Part shown: positions 18,592 to 27,312 of the stretch, one piece after another
How positions within the stretch are numbered: the first letter of the stretch is position 1
How the letters are laid out: each line of letters starts with the position of its first letter
Assembly (NCBI RefSeq): GCF_029910095.1
Contig: NZ_CP094526.1
Location: 4,464,001-4,528,000 of the forward strand
DNA length: 64,000 nt
Direction of reading: 5' to 3'
DNA from: Bradyrhizobium sp. ISRA464
Lineage (GTDB): Bacteria; Pseudomonadota; Alphaproteobacteria; Rhizobiales; Xanthobacteraceae
Program-made: the position numbers and the translations under genes
The notes under the pieces: generated by a model
What the model saw: the letters and a program-made list of their open reading frames with translations, nothing else
The model's database searches: none
Told to the model about the DNA's origin: nothing

Positions 18592-19359
18592 ATGCCAGCG
18601 CTCCGCTTTCTTGCTCCTGCCCTCCTCGCGCTCGGCGTTTGCGCCGCGCCGCTGCCGGCGTCGGCCCAGAGCTTCACCGACACCCAGCGCAGCGACATCG
18701 AGAGCATCGTGCGCAACTACCTGGTCTCGCATCCCGAGGTGCTCGAGGAAGCGATGAACGAGCTCAGCAAACGGCAGGCGGCCGCGGAAGCCGAGAAGCA
18801 TGAGCAAAATGTCGCCAAGAACGCCGACACCATCTTCAACTCGCCGCGCGGCGTCACGCTCGGCAACAAGGACGGCGACGTCACCTTCGTCGAGTTCTTC
18901 GATTACAATTGCGGCTACTGCAAGCGCGCGATGGCCGACATGCTCGACCTGATGAAATCGGATTCGAAGCTGAAGGTCGTGCTGAAGGAATTCCCGGTGC
19001 TGAGCCAGGGCTCGGTCGAGGCCGCGCAGGTCGCGGTTGCCGTGCGCATGCAGGATCCGACCGGAAAGAAATATCTCGAGTTTCACCAGAAGCTGCTGGG
19101 CGGCCGCGGTGCCGCCGACAAGGCGCGCGCGCTCGCGGTTGCCAAGGATGTCGGCCTCGACATGGCGAAGCTCGAGAAGGATATGACGAGCCCTGAGGTA
19201 AAGGCGACCATCGAGGAGAACTTCCGCCTCGCCGAAGCCATGGGCATGAACGGCACGCCGAGCTACGTGATCGGCAAGCAGGTCGTGGTCGGCGCGGTCG
19301 GCCTCGACAATCTCAAGGAAAAGATCGGCATCGCGCGCTGCGGCAAGGCGACCTGCTGA
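18592..19359 (+). CDS. DsbA-family thioredoxin-fold thiol oxidoreductase
   Basis: A 255-residue exported protein. The signal peptide (LRFLAPALLALGVCAAPLPA-SAQ) is followed by a helical N-terminal section (IESIVRNYLVSHPEVLEEAMNEL, typical of the ScsC/Com1-like N-terminus), then the thioredoxin fold with the redox motif CGYC in FFDYNCGYCKRAMADM and the cis-proline loop MNGTPSYVIG. It probably forms or shuffles disulfides in the periplasm. ATG 18592 is preceded by AAGGA; a TTG two codons earlier is also open. A strong terminator follows the stop. Confidence 0.9.
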   Translation: MPALRFLAPALLALGVCAAPLPASAQSFTDTQRSDIESIVRNYLVSHPEVLEEAMNELSKRQAAAEAEKHEQNVAKNADTIFNSPRGVTLGNKDGDVTFVEFFDYNCGYCKRAMADMLDLMKSDSKLKVVLKEFPVLSQGSVEAAQVAVAVRMQDPTGKKYLEFHQKLLGGRGAADKARALAVAKDVGLDMAKLEKDMTSPEVKATIEENFRLAEAMGMNGTPSYVIGKQVVVGAVGLDNLKEKIGIARCGKATC

Positions 19360-19391
19360 CCGGCTGCGATCAAGCAATCCCGTCGACTGCA

Positions 19392-19422
19392 AATCCGGCT
19401 GCGGCGCAGCCGGATTTTTTTT
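19392..19422 (+). terminator. Rho-independent terminator after the DsbA-like gene
   Basis: A perfect 11-bp stem AATCCGGCTGC (19392-19402) with GCAGCCGGATT (19406-19416), a 3-base loop, and eight T (19415-19422). Confidence 0.92.
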
Positions 19423-19496
19423 GGGCACGTCCCCTCCGAACCAGTTCGGCGCAGGCCGCAACTAACGGCCGTCGCCAACCACGGAAGACGCACCTC

Positions 19497-19869
19497 ATGA
19501 CCCTGGCCGCGCCAGCCATCGCCTACGATCTCACGCCACATCACCGACATCGGACACCACGCGTACGGCATTGCGCTGGCGACACGCGACCGCGATCCCA
19601 ATGCCGGTAAACCGCCGCGCGATCATCTGCTGCACAAGGATGAGCTCGGCGACTACATAGCGCCCTGCACCCAAGAAGGCATTGCGCGAAACCTCGATCG
19701 ATTCCTCGGCCGCAACCATCTCGGCGGCACGATGTTTCCGAACCAGCGGACGCCGAGTTTCACCGCGACCTATCTCGAGATCGAGGAGTATTTCGGCGGG
19801 TTCAACTTCGGCGGAGGGAATGCGCAGCTCGATCTCGCTACCATGGAGTTCGATTGGGCCTGCGACTGA
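19497..19869 (+). pseudogene. Possible frameshifted remnant of an unknown gene
   Basis: An ATG at 19497 opens MTLAAPAIAYDLTPH and soon runs out. In the +1 frame from about 19540 a clean protein-like stretch follows: ITDIGHHAYGIALATRDRDP, then HLLHKDELGDYIAPC, NHLGGTMFPNQRTPSFTATY and LEIEEYFGGFNFGGGN, ending at a TGA at 19869. The composition looks coding and unlike the antisense frame. I do not recognise the family. A one-base shift near 19540 would join the two parts into a protein of about 124 residues. The neighbours are a terminator on the left and a stress promoter on the right. Confidence 0.35.
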
Positions 19870-19929
19870 AGCGCTCTGCGCGTTCATCGCGCATTCACGA
19901 AACCGGCCGCGTGGAACCTCGGATCGCTA

Positions 19930-19954
19930 GGAACATCGCAGATGCTCTCTCGTT
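19930..19954 (+). promoter_or_regulatory. EcfG-type (general stress response) promoter of the DUF1236 gene
   Basis: GGAAC (19930-19934), a spacer of 16 bases, then CGTT (19951-19954). This matches the sigma-EcfG consensus GGAAC-N16/17-CGTT known from Bradyrhizobium and other alphaproteobacteria. The -10 element ends 33 bases before the ATG at 19988. Confidence 0.75.
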
Positions 19955-19987
19955 GTCGGCGCGGGCAATGCCGAAACGAGGAGGAAT

Positions 19988-20737
19988 ATGATGACTAACC
20001 GCTTTCTGATTTCGGTCGCTGCGGCGGCCCTGATCGCTGGCACGGGTCTCGCGAATGCGCAGGGCGCAGGCGGCACCGGCAAGGAATCGCCTGGAGCCGG
20101 CGGCGGCGTGACCATGCAGCACAATGCACCGTCCAGTGGCGCGTCATCGGGCACCATGCAGCACGATAAGGGCGGCATGAAGGGCTCCGAGCATTCCACG
20201 ACTGGTCAATCTCCGAGCGCTCAATCCCCGAGGGGTGCGGAGTCCGAGAAGGGCGGCCCTGCCACCAAGGGCGCACAAGAGAATATGCAGAAGCCGAAGG
20301 GCATGAACCCGGAGAACGAGACGACAAAGGGCTCCAAGGGCATGAAGGCTGAGGGACGCGACAAGAGCGGCGCAACGACGGACCAGAATGCGCAGACCCG
20401 GAATCCGACCGACACCAACCGCGCGCAAAGGAACGAGGGCCGTTCGCAGACCACAACCGGCAACGCGGCGACCTCGGCGACTGCGGCTCCTCCGGCGGAG
20501 AAGCGCAGCCAGATTTCGACCGCGATCAAGTCGGAGCGCGTGAGCGAGGTCACCAATGTGAACTTCAACGTGGCGGTCGGCACCCGCGTTCCGGCCAGCG
20601 TCCGCTTCTATCCGCTGCCGGAGCGAGTCGTGACGATCTATCCGCAATGGCGTGGTTATGACTTCATCCTGGTGCACGGACGCTACCTGATCGTGCAACC
20701 GGAGACCCACGAGATCGTCTACATCATCGAGGGCTGA
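19988..20737 (+). CDS. Exported DUF1236-domain protein
   Basis: A 249-residue protein with a signal peptide (MMTNRFLISVAAAALIAGTG, cleaved near NAQ). A long low-complexity Gly/Ser/Gln/Lys-rich stretch (about 25-165) with Met-Gln-His and KGMK repeats follows. The C-terminal 80 residues hold the DUF1236 domain (NVAVGTRVPASVRFYPLPER, YDFILVHGRYLIVQPETHEIVYII). The family is common in Bradyrhizobium and its function is unknown. Two adjacent ATGs (19988, 19991) lie behind GAGGA. The upstream EcfG-type promoter suggests expression under general stress. Confidence 0.88.
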   Translation: MMTNRFLISVAAAALIAGTGLANAQGAGGTGKESPGAGGGVTMQHNAPSSGASSGTMQHDKGGMKGSEHSTTGQSPSAQSPRGAESEKGGPATKGAQENMQKPKGMNPENETTKGSKGMKAEGRDKSGATTDQNAQTRNPTDTNRAQRNEGRSQTTTGNAATSATAAPPAEKRSQISTAIKSERVSEVTNVNFNVAVGTRVPASVRFYPLPERVVTIYPQWRGYDFILVHGRYLIVQPETHEIVYIIEG

Positions 20738-20785
20738 ACCCGGGCCTCGGCGCGAGGGTGCCGTGACGGGCCCTCGCCTACTTTC

Positions 20786-20812
20786 GACCCCGCCCTTCTG
20801 GGCGGGGTCTTG
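20786..20812 (+). terminator. Hairpin terminator after the DUF1236 gene
   Basis: A perfect 10-bp stem GACCCCGCCC (20786-20795), loop TTCT, GGGCGGGGTC (20800-20809), followed by a short, weak T-rich tail. It lies between the DUF1236 gene and aroQ. Confidence 0.7.
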
Positions 20813-21034
20813 CTATCGGGCGCCCCCCGGAATGGGCAGTGGATGGCGGGCGGGACTCCCGCCGCGGGCGCCTTCCGCGGGATTTGGTTAACCAGCATTT
20901 TCAGGGGGTTATCGCTGCCGTCTGACAGCCAAGACGAACCTGTTGAAGACCTTCGGATTCCACCTAAAGGCTTCCCCTGCGGCCGGTTGTTACCTATAAC
21001 CCGCCTCACTCCACCCCTTCGTCGGAACCTCGGA

Positions 21035-21496
21035 ATGGCTGCTGCCGGAACGATCTATGTGCTGAACGGCCCGAACCTCAATCTGTTGGGGACGCGCGAG
21101 CCCGAGACCTATGGCCATGCCACCCTCGCCGATGTCGAAAAGCTGTGCGCGGACACCGCCCGGCAGTTCGGCCTTGCCGCCGATTGTCGACAGTCCAACC
21201 GCGAGGGCGAACTGATCGACTTCATCCACGAGGCCCATGCCAAGAAGGCGGTCGGAATCATCATCAACGCCGGCGGCTATTCCCATACCTCCATCGCGCT
21301 ACACGACGCGCTGATTGCGGTGAAAATCCCAGCCGTCGAGGTGCATGTGAGCAACATCCATGCCCGCGAGAGCTACCGGCATCGTTCGTTCACTGCTAAA
21401 GCGGCGTTCGCGTCGCTTTGCGGCTTTGGCATCGACGGCTACCGGCTCGCGATCCTCGGGCTCGCCACCAAGATCGGCGCCAAGGCAAAGACTTAA
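21035..21496 (+). CDS. aroQ: 3-dehydroquinate dehydratase, type II
   Basis: A 153-residue cytoplasmic enzyme of the shikimate pathway that converts 3-dehydroquinate to 3-dehydroshikimate. ATG 21035 gives the canonical N-terminus [21 protein letters not shown], with the catalytic-loop Arg and Tyr, then [36 protein letters not shown], and [19 protein letters not shown] with the catalytic His. The frame is open upstream, but that part covers the terminator region and is not coding. It heads the aroQ-accB-accC run; accB starts 51 bases after its stop. Confidence 0.96.
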   Translation: MAAAGTIYVLNGPNLNLLGTREPETYGHATLADVEKLCADTARQFGLAADCRQSNREGELIDFIHEAHAKKAVGIIINAGGYSHTSIALHDALIAVKIPAVEVHVSNIHARESYRHRSFTAKAAFASLCGFGIDGYRLAILGLATKIGAKAKT

Positions 21497-21547
21497 GCGT
21501 CAATCCTGACGTTCCCCGTCACCAGACAGAGATTCCGGATCAAGATC

Positions 21548-22033
21548 ATGGCGCGCCAGCCAGACGACAAATCAGCGGCAAAATCCACGAGCGACGACAG
21601 CGCCCTCATTCGCGAGCTCGCGCATCTGCTTGCCGAGACCAACCTGACCGAAATCGAGATCGAGCGCGCCGGACTGCGCGTGCGCGTCGCACGCAACGTC
21701 AGCATCGCCGCCTCCGTGCCGAGCATCCCGGTTCAGGCGGCCGTCGCAGCGCCGGTCGCGGTCCCGGCCGCGGCGACGGCCAACGATCTCGCAAAGCACC
21801 CGGGCGTCGTCCCCTCGCCGATGGTCGGCACCGCCTATTGGGCGCCGGAGCCCGGCGCCAAGCCATTCGTTGAAGTCGGCACGAAAGTGTCTGCCGGCCA
21901 GACGCTCCTGATCATTGAGGCGATGAAGACGATGAACCAGATTCCGTCGCCGCGCGCCGGCACCGTGACGCAGATCCTCGTCGAGGACGGCCAGCCCGTC
22001 GAATTCGGCGAGCCGCTCGTCATCATTGAATAG
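21548..22033 (+). CDS. accB: Biotin carboxyl carrier protein of acetyl-CoA carboxylase
   Basis: A 161-residue carrier subunit. The N-terminal helix ([24 protein letters not shown]) is followed by an Ala/Pro-rich flexible linker (about 60-80) and the biotinyl domain, with the biotin-accepting lysine at residue 127 in [11 protein letters not shown]. It carries CO2 from biotin carboxylase to the carboxyltransferase in the first step of fatty-acid synthesis. accC follows after 86 bases that hold an inverted repeat. Confidence 0.97.
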   Translation: MARQPDDKSAAKSTSDDSALIRELAHLLAETNLTEIEIERAGLRVRVARNVSIAASVPSIPVQAAVAAPVAVPAAATANDLAKHPGVVPSPMVGTAYWAPEPGAKPFVEVGTKVSAGQTLLIIEAMKTMNQIPSPRAGTVTQILVEDGQPVEFGEPLVIIE

Positions 22034-22110
22034 CGAATGGTGGGTGGCGAATAGCGAATGGTTGATGAAATAATGCTCCATTCGCTACTCGCGACCGGCT
22101 ACTCGCCCCT
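22034..22110. repeat. Imperfect inverted repeat in the accB-accC spacer
   Basis: The spacer has two copies of a GCGAAT-AGCGAATGG-like unit and, about 30 bases on, the complement CCATTCGCTACTCGC, which differs from a perfect match by one base. The arms could fold into a long hairpin in the accB-accC mRNA. It resembles a small dispersed palindromic repeat rather than a terminator, because there is no T tail. Confidence 0.5.
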
Positions 22111-22119
22111 TGGGACGCC

Positions 22120-23478
22120 ATGTTCGACAAGATCCTCATAGCCAATCGCGGCGAGATTGCGCTCCGCGTGCTGCGCGCCTGCAAGGAGCTCGGCATCTCC
22201 ACCGTCGCGGTGCACTCCACCGCGGACGCCGACGCCATGCATGTGCGGCTCGCCGACGAGAGCGTCTGCATCGGGCCGCCGCCCTCGAAGGATTCCTACC
22301 TCAACGTGCCAGCGCTGCTCGCGGCCTGCGAGATCACCGGGGCGGATGCCGTGCATCCCGGCTACGGCTTCCTGTCCGAGAACGCGCGCTTCGCCGAGAT
22401 CCTCGCCGATCACAATCTGCACTTCATCGGCCCCAAGGCCGAGCACATCCGCCTGATGGGCGACAAGATCGAGGCCAAGAAGACCGCCAAGCGCCTCGGC
22501 ATTCCCGTGGTGCCTGGCTCGGACGGCGCGGTGACGTCGGAAGACGATGCGATGGCGATCGCGAAGTCGATCGGCTTCCCGGTGCTGGTGAAGGCGGCCG
22601 CCGGCGGCGGCGGCCGCGGCATGAAGGTCGCCCACACCGAGGCTGACCTGGCGCTCGCGCTGTCGACCGCGGCCAACGAGGCCAAGTCGGCGTTCGGCGA
22701 CGCCTCGGTCTATCTGGAAAAATACCTGCAGAAGCCGCGCCACATCGAGATCCAGATTCTCGGCGACGGCCGCGGCGGCGCCATCCATCTCGGCGAGCGC
22801 GACTGCTCGTTGCAGCGCCGTCACCAGAAGGTCTGGGAGGAAGGCCCCTCGCCGGTGCTCGCTGCCGCCGCGCGCGCCAAGATCGGCGAGACCTGCGCCA
22901 AGGCGATGCGGGACATGAAGTATCTCGGCGTCGGCACTATCGAATTCCTCTACGAGGACGGCGAATTCTATTTCATCGAAATGAACACGCGCATCCAGGT
23001 CGAGCACCCCGTAACCGAAAGCATCACCGACATCGATCTGGTGCTGGAGCAGATCAGGATCGCCGCCGGCGGCGACCTCCCGGCGAGACAGGATGACATC
23101 GCCATCATCGGCCACGCCATCGAGTGCCGCATCAATGCGGAGAACCCGCAGACCTTCCGCCCTTCGCCCGGACGGATCACGCAATTCCATCCGCCGGGCG
23201 GCCTCGGCGTGCGGATCGATTCCGCCGTCTATCAAGGCTACATGATCCCGCCCTATTACGATTCGCTGGTCGGCAAGCTGATCGTGCACGGCAAGACCCG
23301 CGGCGAATGCCTGATGCGGCTGCGCCGGGCCTTGGACGAGATGGTGGTCGACGGGATCGAAACGACGTTGCCGTTGTTCCGCGCCCTGGTCCGCGAGCCC
23401 GACATCATCGAGGGCGACTACCACATCCACTGGCTGGAACAGTATCTCGCGGGTCAACCTGCCGAGCCGCCGAAATAA
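22120..23478 (+). CDS. accC: Biotin carboxylase subunit of acetyl-CoA carboxylase
   Basis: A 452-residue ATP-grasp enzyme that carboxylates the biotin on AccB using ATP and bicarbonate. Visible parts are the pre-ATP-grasp fold [20 protein letters not shown], the Gly-rich ATP loop [15 protein letters not shown] near 160, [18 protein letters not shown], the [13 protein letters not shown] segment, [18 protein letters not shown] (metal-binding Glu and catalytic Arg) near 290, and a biotin_carb_C domain to the end. The length is that of the family. Confidence 0.97.
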   Translation: MFDKILIANRGEIALRVLRACKELGISTVAVHSTADADAMHVRLADESVCIGPPPSKDSYLNVPALLAACEITGADAVHPGYGFLSENARFAEILADHNLHFIGPKAEHIRLMGDKIEAKKTAKRLGIPVVPGSDGAVTSEDDAMAIAKSIGFPVLVKAAAGGGGRGMKVAHTEADLALALSTAANEAKSAFGDASVYLEKYLQKPRHIEIQILGDGRGGAIHLGERDCSLQRRHQKVWEEGPSPVLAAAARAKIGETCAKAMRDMKYLGVGTIEFLYEDGEFYFIEMNTRIQVEHPVTESITDIDLVLEQIRIAAGGDLPARQDDIAIIGHAIECRINAENPQTFRPSPGRITQFHPPGGLGVRIDSAVYQGYMIPPYYDSLVGKLIVHGKTRGECLMRLRRALDEMVVDGIETTLPLFRALVREPDIIEGDYHIHWLEQYLAGQPAEPPK

Positions 23479-23492
23479 TCCGGCGGCCCCGT

Positions 23493-23517
23493 GGAACCCG
23501 AGCCTTGCTCAAGCGTA
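23493..23517 (+). promoter_or_regulatory. EcfG-like promoter candidate of the three-gene signalling operon
   Basis: GGAAC (23493-23497), a spacer of 16 bases, then CGTA (23514-23517). It differs from the EcfG consensus CGTT by its last base. It lies 62 bases before the GTG start at 23579. Confidence 0.4.
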
Positions 23518-23578
23518 TCATTGAGTTAATGGCTTGCCCCGGGGCTCAATTGAACTCCATTGATTTGACGAGACGATC

Positions 23579-25111
23579 GTGACGCTGGGGGCTTCACGGC
23601 GGCGCAGTGCCCTGCAAATCCTGCTCCTCTCGGCGGGCTTTCTGGTGCTGGTCGCGGTCAGCGTGGCCTCGGTGCTGCTGGTGAACAAGGCGCGCGAGGA
23701 CAACGCCTCGGTGGTCCATACCGTCGAGGTCGAGAGCCAGATCGCGACCCTGCTGGTTGAGATCCGCCGTGCCGAAAGCGCCACCCGGGCGTATCTGCTG
23801 ACATCCGCGCCGCAACATCTGGCGGAATATCAGTCTGCCGCGACAGGCATCCCGGCTGCGCTCGACCATCTCACAAAGATCACCGCCGACAATCCGACGC
23901 AGGTCGCCAACAGCGAAAAACTCAAGATCGCGATCGATCGGCGCCTGTCCGAGCTCGCCCGCGACATCGACCACGCCAAAAACAACGACATTACCGACAG
24001 CATCGCCGACCTGCGCAGCACCGCGTCAACGGATGCGGTGGCGGCGATCGCGCGGATCGGCAGCGACATGCGCACCGAGGAGAACCGCCTGTTCGCGATG
24101 CGCACCGAGACCGCGGACAAGACCCAGGTCCTGGCGTCCTCGGTCACCATCGCAGGCTCCTGCATGGTGCTGGCGCTCGCCGGCTTCTCGATCGTGCTGC
24201 TGCGGCAATCCTCACGGGCCCGCGACGAGGCAGAGGCGAAGCTGCGCGACATCAACGTCAACCTCGAAGCGACCGTCGACGAGCGCACTGCCGACCTGCG
24301 CGAGGCCAACGAGGAGATCCAGCGTTTCGCCTATATCGTCAGCCACGATCTGCGGTCACCGCTGGTCAACATCATGGGCTTCACCAGCGAGCTGGAAGAA
24401 CTCCGCGGCGACATCTTCCGGCGCATCGCGACGCTCAACCGCTCCGCGTCGCTCGCGTCGGCGATGCCGGATGATGCTACCGATACCGCCGAGCCCGAAC
24501 TGGAAGGCTCCGACAAGCAACTGTCCGACGATTTCAGCGAGTCGCTCGGCTTCATCAAATCCTCGATCGCCAAGATGGACCGGCTGATCACCGCGATCCT
24601 CAATCTCACCCGCGAAGGTCGGCGCGAGTTCAAACCGGAGCCGATCGACGTCCGTGAGCTGATCGACGGCATCGTCAAGACGGTTGCCCACCAGGCCGCA
24701 GAGAGCAACACCACCGTCGAAATCGGTTCACTGCCTGATATCGTCAGCGACCGGCTGGCGATCGAGCAGATCTTCTCCAACCTGATCGACAACGCGCTGA
24801 AATACCTCAGGGACGGCGTCCCCGGCGAGATTACGATCGAGGGCCGCACCAAGCTCGGCTTTGCGATCTACGAGATCGCGGACAATGGCCGCGGCATCGA
24901 TCCGAAGGACCATCAGCGCATCTTCGAACTGTTCCGCCGCGCCGGAACCCAGGACAAGCCCGGCCAGGGTATCGGTCTCGCCCATGTCCGCGCACTTGTG
25001 CGCAGACTAGGAGGCACCATGTCGGTAGCATCGGAGCTTCACAGCGGCAGCACCTTCACGATAACACTGCCTATCAATTGGACAGGCAAGAACCGGGACA
25101 GAGCTTCATGA
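23579..25111 (+). CDS. Membrane sensor histidine kinase with CHASE3-like sensor domain
   Basis: A 510-residue kinase starting at GTG 23579. TM1 is at residues 12-36. A periplasmic helical CHASE3-like domain follows (about 40-175, with ESQIATLLVEIRRAESATRAYLLTS), then TM2 (about 183-207). The HisKA domain has the phospho-accepting histidine in RFAYIVSHDLRSPLVNIMGF near 255, with a long insert between its helices. The HATPase_c domain has the N box NLIDNALKYL and G boxes EIADNGRGID and GQGIGLAHVRALVRRLGG. The stop overlaps the next start (ATGA at 25108), so the two genes are translationally coupled. Confidence 0.92.
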   Translation: MTLGASRRRSALQILLLSAGFLVLVAVSVASVLLVNKAREDNASVVHTVEVESQIATLLVEIRRAESATRAYLLTSAPQHLAEYQSAATGIPAALDHLTKITADNPTQVANSEKLKIAIDRRLSELARDIDHAKNNDITDSIADLRSTASTDAVAAIARIGSDMRTEENRLFAMRTETADKTQVLASSVTIAGSCMVLALAGFSIVLLRQSSRARDEAEAKLRDINVNLEATVDERTADLREANEEIQRFAYIVSHDLRSPLVNIMGFTSELEELRGDIFRRIATLNRSASLASAMPDDATDTAEPELEGSDKQLSDDFSESLGFIKSSIAKMDRLITAILNLTREGRREFKPEPIDVRELIDGIVKTVAHQAAESNTTVEIGSLPDIVSDRLAIEQIFSNLIDNALKYLRDGVPGEITIEGRTKLGFAIYEIADNGRGIDPKDHQRIFELFRRAGTQDKPGQGIGLAHVRALVRRLGGTMSVASELHSGSTFTITLPINWTGKNRDRAS

Positions 25112-25548
25112 GCAATCCAGTCACCATCATCATGATCGAGGACGATGAGGGCCATGCTCGCCTGATCGAACGCAACATCCGGCGATCGGGGGTCAACAAC
25201 GAGATCATTCCGTTCGCGAATGGCACGGCGGCTGTCAACTATCTCTTCGGCAAGGACGGCACCGCAGCCGAACGCATGGGCCAGGCGCTGCTGATCCTGC
25301 TCGATCTCAATCTGCCCGACATGACCGGCATCGATATCCTGAAGCGGGTCAAGGAGAACAAGTTTCTCAAGTCGACGCCGGTCGTGGTGCTGACCACGAC
25401 AGATGATTCCCAGGAAATCAAGCGCTGCTATGAGCTCGGTTGCAATGTCTATATCACCAAGCCGGTGAATTACGAAAGCTTTGCCAACGCCATTCGCCAG
25501 CTCGGGCTGTTCTTCTCCGTGATTCAGGTTCCGCCCGCTTCAACATGA
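25108..25548 (+). CDS. Single-domain response regulator
   Basis: A 146-residue protein made only of a receiver domain. The acidic pair is in IIMIEDDEGHARLIERNIRR, the phospho-acceptor Asp is in LILLDLNLPDMTGIDIL, the conserved Thr is in VVVLTTTDDSQEI, and the Lys is in VYITKPVNYESF. There is no output domain. It resembles Rcp1-type regulators that act as phosphate carriers. The start and stop overlap the genes on both sides by ATGA, so it probably passes phosphate between the two flanking kinases. Confidence 0.92.
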   Translation: MSNPVTIIMIEDDEGHARLIERNIRRSGVNNEIIPFANGTAAVNYLFGKDGTAAERMGQALLILLDLNLPDMTGIDILKRVKENKFLKSTPVVVLTTTDDSQEIKRCYELGCNVYITKPVNYESFANAIRQLGLFFSVIQVPPAST

Positions 25549-26627
25549 CCAGCGCGACGCCGACACTGCTCTATATCGATGACGATGCGACCCTTGCGCG
25601 GCTGGTCGAACGCGGGCTGACGCGCGCGGGCTTCAAGGTCGTGCACGCCGCCGACGGCCAGGAAGGCCTCGTTCGTCTTGCTCAGGGCGGCATCGACGTC
25701 ATCGCGCTCGACCAGTACATGCCCGGCGCCGATGGACTGGAGACGCTGGAGCAGATCCTGAAGATTCCGGATGCGCCGCCGGTGGTGTTCGTCACCGCCT
25801 CGCAGGACTCCGCAATCGCCGTCACCGCGCTGAAGGCCGGCGCCGCAGACTACCTGGTCAAGGACGTCAGGGGCGAATTCATCCCCCTGCTCCAGGTCGC
25901 AGTGAACGGCGCGATCCGACGCGCTGCGATCCAGAAGGCGCGCGACGAGGCTGAGGCGGAGGTGCACGCCTCGCGGGATCGCTACGCGGCGCTCGCCGCC
26001 GAACGCGAGGTCCTGCTGCGCGAAGTCAACCACCGCGTCGGCAATTCACTGCAGATCATCGCCTCGCTGCTGCATTTGCAGGCCAACTCCGCGACCCAGG
26101 ACGACGTGAAGGCCGCCCTGACCAACGCCATGGGCCGTGTTGCCGCGGTCGCGCAGGTGCACCGCCGCCTCTACACCTCGCAGGACTTCAAGACGGTGAT
26201 GCTGAACCAGTATCTCGAAGCGCTGCTCGAGGATCTCAGGCGATCGACCGAAGGCAACAAGATGTCGCGGCTGACGCTGAACGCCGGCCCGATCGAGATC
26301 GACCCGGATCGCGCGGTCGCGATCGGCATCATCGTCAACGAGCTCGTGATGAACGCGGTGAAATACGCCTATCCCGACGGCGCCGGCCCGATCGATGTCG
26401 AGCTCAAGCCGGAGGGCGACGATCTCCTGCTGTCGATCAGCGACGAGGGCGTGGGCTTCGACGACAAGGTCGATCCGCGCGGCACCGGCATGGGCCAGCG
26501 CATCGTCACCGCAATGGCCGCCAAGCTCGACGCCAGCGTCGAGCGCGACCCCGCCCACAATGGCACGAAGGTGCTGGTCCGATTCCGCCGCGTCGTCGCG
26601 ACGCCGCAAACCGCGGCGGTAAAATAG
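25545..26627 (+). CDS. Hybrid receiver-HisKA_2 histidine kinase
   Basis: A 360-residue soluble protein. The N-terminal receiver (1-120) has TLLYIDDDATLARLVERGL, DVIALDQYMPGADGLE and VFVTASQDSAIAVTALKAGAADYLVKD. A short coiled linker leads to a HisKA_2 dimerisation domain (LLREVNHRVGNSLQIIASLLHLQ near 165) and a HATPase domain (GIIVNELVMNAVKYAYP, ISDEGVGFDDKVDP, GTGMGQRIVTAMAAKL). HisKA_2/HWE kinases in alphaproteobacteria often feed the PhyR-EcfG stress cascade; that role is inference here, though the EcfG-like promoter of the operon fits it. Confidence 0.9.
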   Translation: MTSATPTLLYIDDDATLARLVERGLTRAGFKVVHAADGQEGLVRLAQGGIDVIALDQYMPGADGLETLEQILKIPDAPPVVFVTASQDSAIAVTALKAGAADYLVKDVRGEFIPLLQVAVNGAIRRAAIQKARDEAEAEVHASRDRYAALAAEREVLLREVNHRVGNSLQIIASLLHLQANSATQDDVKAALTNAMGRVAAVAQVHRRLYTSQDFKTVMLNQYLEALLEDLRRSTEGNKMSRLTLNAGPIEIDPDRAVAIGIIVNELVMNAVKYAYPDGAGPIDVELKPEGDDLLLSISDEGVGFDDKVDPRGTGMGQRIVTAMAAKLDASVERDPAHNGTKVLVRFRRVVATPQTAAVK

Positions 26628-26644
26628 GCCGCCCTCGCCTTCGC

Positions 26645-26989
26645 TCAGTCGTGGTGAGACCGGTGCCGCCGCTTCCTGTGCGGGCCGCAATTCCGGCACG
26701 GCGCGGCAAAGACCACCTGCGACGGATATGGCCGCGCCGAGCGCCATGGCGTCGCTCCGAACAGGCCCGCCGCGCCGAAGCCGGCACTAAAGGGATCCGC
26801 GGCAAAATTGCCCGGGAAATAGCCATTGGTCCGGAAGTCGCGATCGTCGTCCCTGCCGTCGAAAGACCAGCCGCTGGTATTGCCAAAGCGCAGCGGTCGC
26901 GGATGCTGCGCGGATGCTGCGCCGACGCATAGCGCGATGGCGGCACAGGCAACGAGCCCTTTCATTGCGGTCACGGCTGCGCTCCTCAT
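26645..26989 (-). CDS. Small secreted protein with a basic/His-rich C-terminus
   Basis: 114 residues from ATG 26989, or 106 from MKGLVACAAIALCVGAASA at 26965. It has a clear signal peptide ending ASA-Q. The mature part is rich in Gly, Phe and Asp (FGNTSGWSFDGRDDDRDFR), with a CRNC pair and a charged tail RKRRHRSHHD that could bind metal. I do not recognise the family. The upstream start would overlap the preceding gene by ATGA, so it is probably the last gene of the efflux operon. Confidence 0.55.
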   Translation of the reverse strand: MRSAAVTAMKGLVACAAIALCVGAASAQHPRPLRFGNTSGWSFDGRDDDRDFRTNGYFPGNFAADPFSAGFGAAGLFGATPWRSARPYPSQVVFAAPCRNCGPHRKRRHRSHHD

Positions 26990-27312
26990 GGCCGAATGGT
27001 CCCCCAGTCACCCTTCCAGGCAATCAGATGCCCTCTGCCAAACTGCAGATAGAGCCCGTCGCTGCGGTTCGCGAATATGCTCCCCTTGACATTGGGCAGC
27101 GCGACGAAGAGTTCGTTGCCGGGGCGGCCGCGGACGTAGTTCAGCGGCGCGCCAAGCGCCCGGCTGGCCTGATCGACCGTCATGCCGAAGGTGAGCGGGA
27201 CGCTGTTGGGCCCAAGTCGCTGTTGCGCGCGGGACGTGCCTGACGGAACGGCCAGCGCGATACCAAGGCCAACGACCACAAGTCCAATCAACCGTTGCAT
27301 GGCCGTCCTCAT
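26986..27312 (-). CDS. Small exported protein, SmpA/OmlA-like fold suspected
   Basis: 108 residues from ATG 27312 (overlapping the efflux outer-membrane gene by ATGA), or 104 from MQRLIG at 27300. The signal peptide is LIGLVVVGLGIALAVPSGTS. The mature part has LTFGMTVDQASRALGAPLNYVRG, which resembles the repeated lG-x-P turn of SmpA/OmlA (BamE-like) small proteins; that link is only a resemblance. Its tight coupling to the RND operon suggests an accessory or envelope role. Confidence 0.6.
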   Translation of the reverse strand: MRTAMQRLIGLVVVGLGIALAVPSGTSRAQQRLGPNSVPLTFGMTVDQASRALGAPLNYVRGRPGNELFVALPNVKGSIFANRSDGLYLQFGRGHLIAWKGDWGTIRP

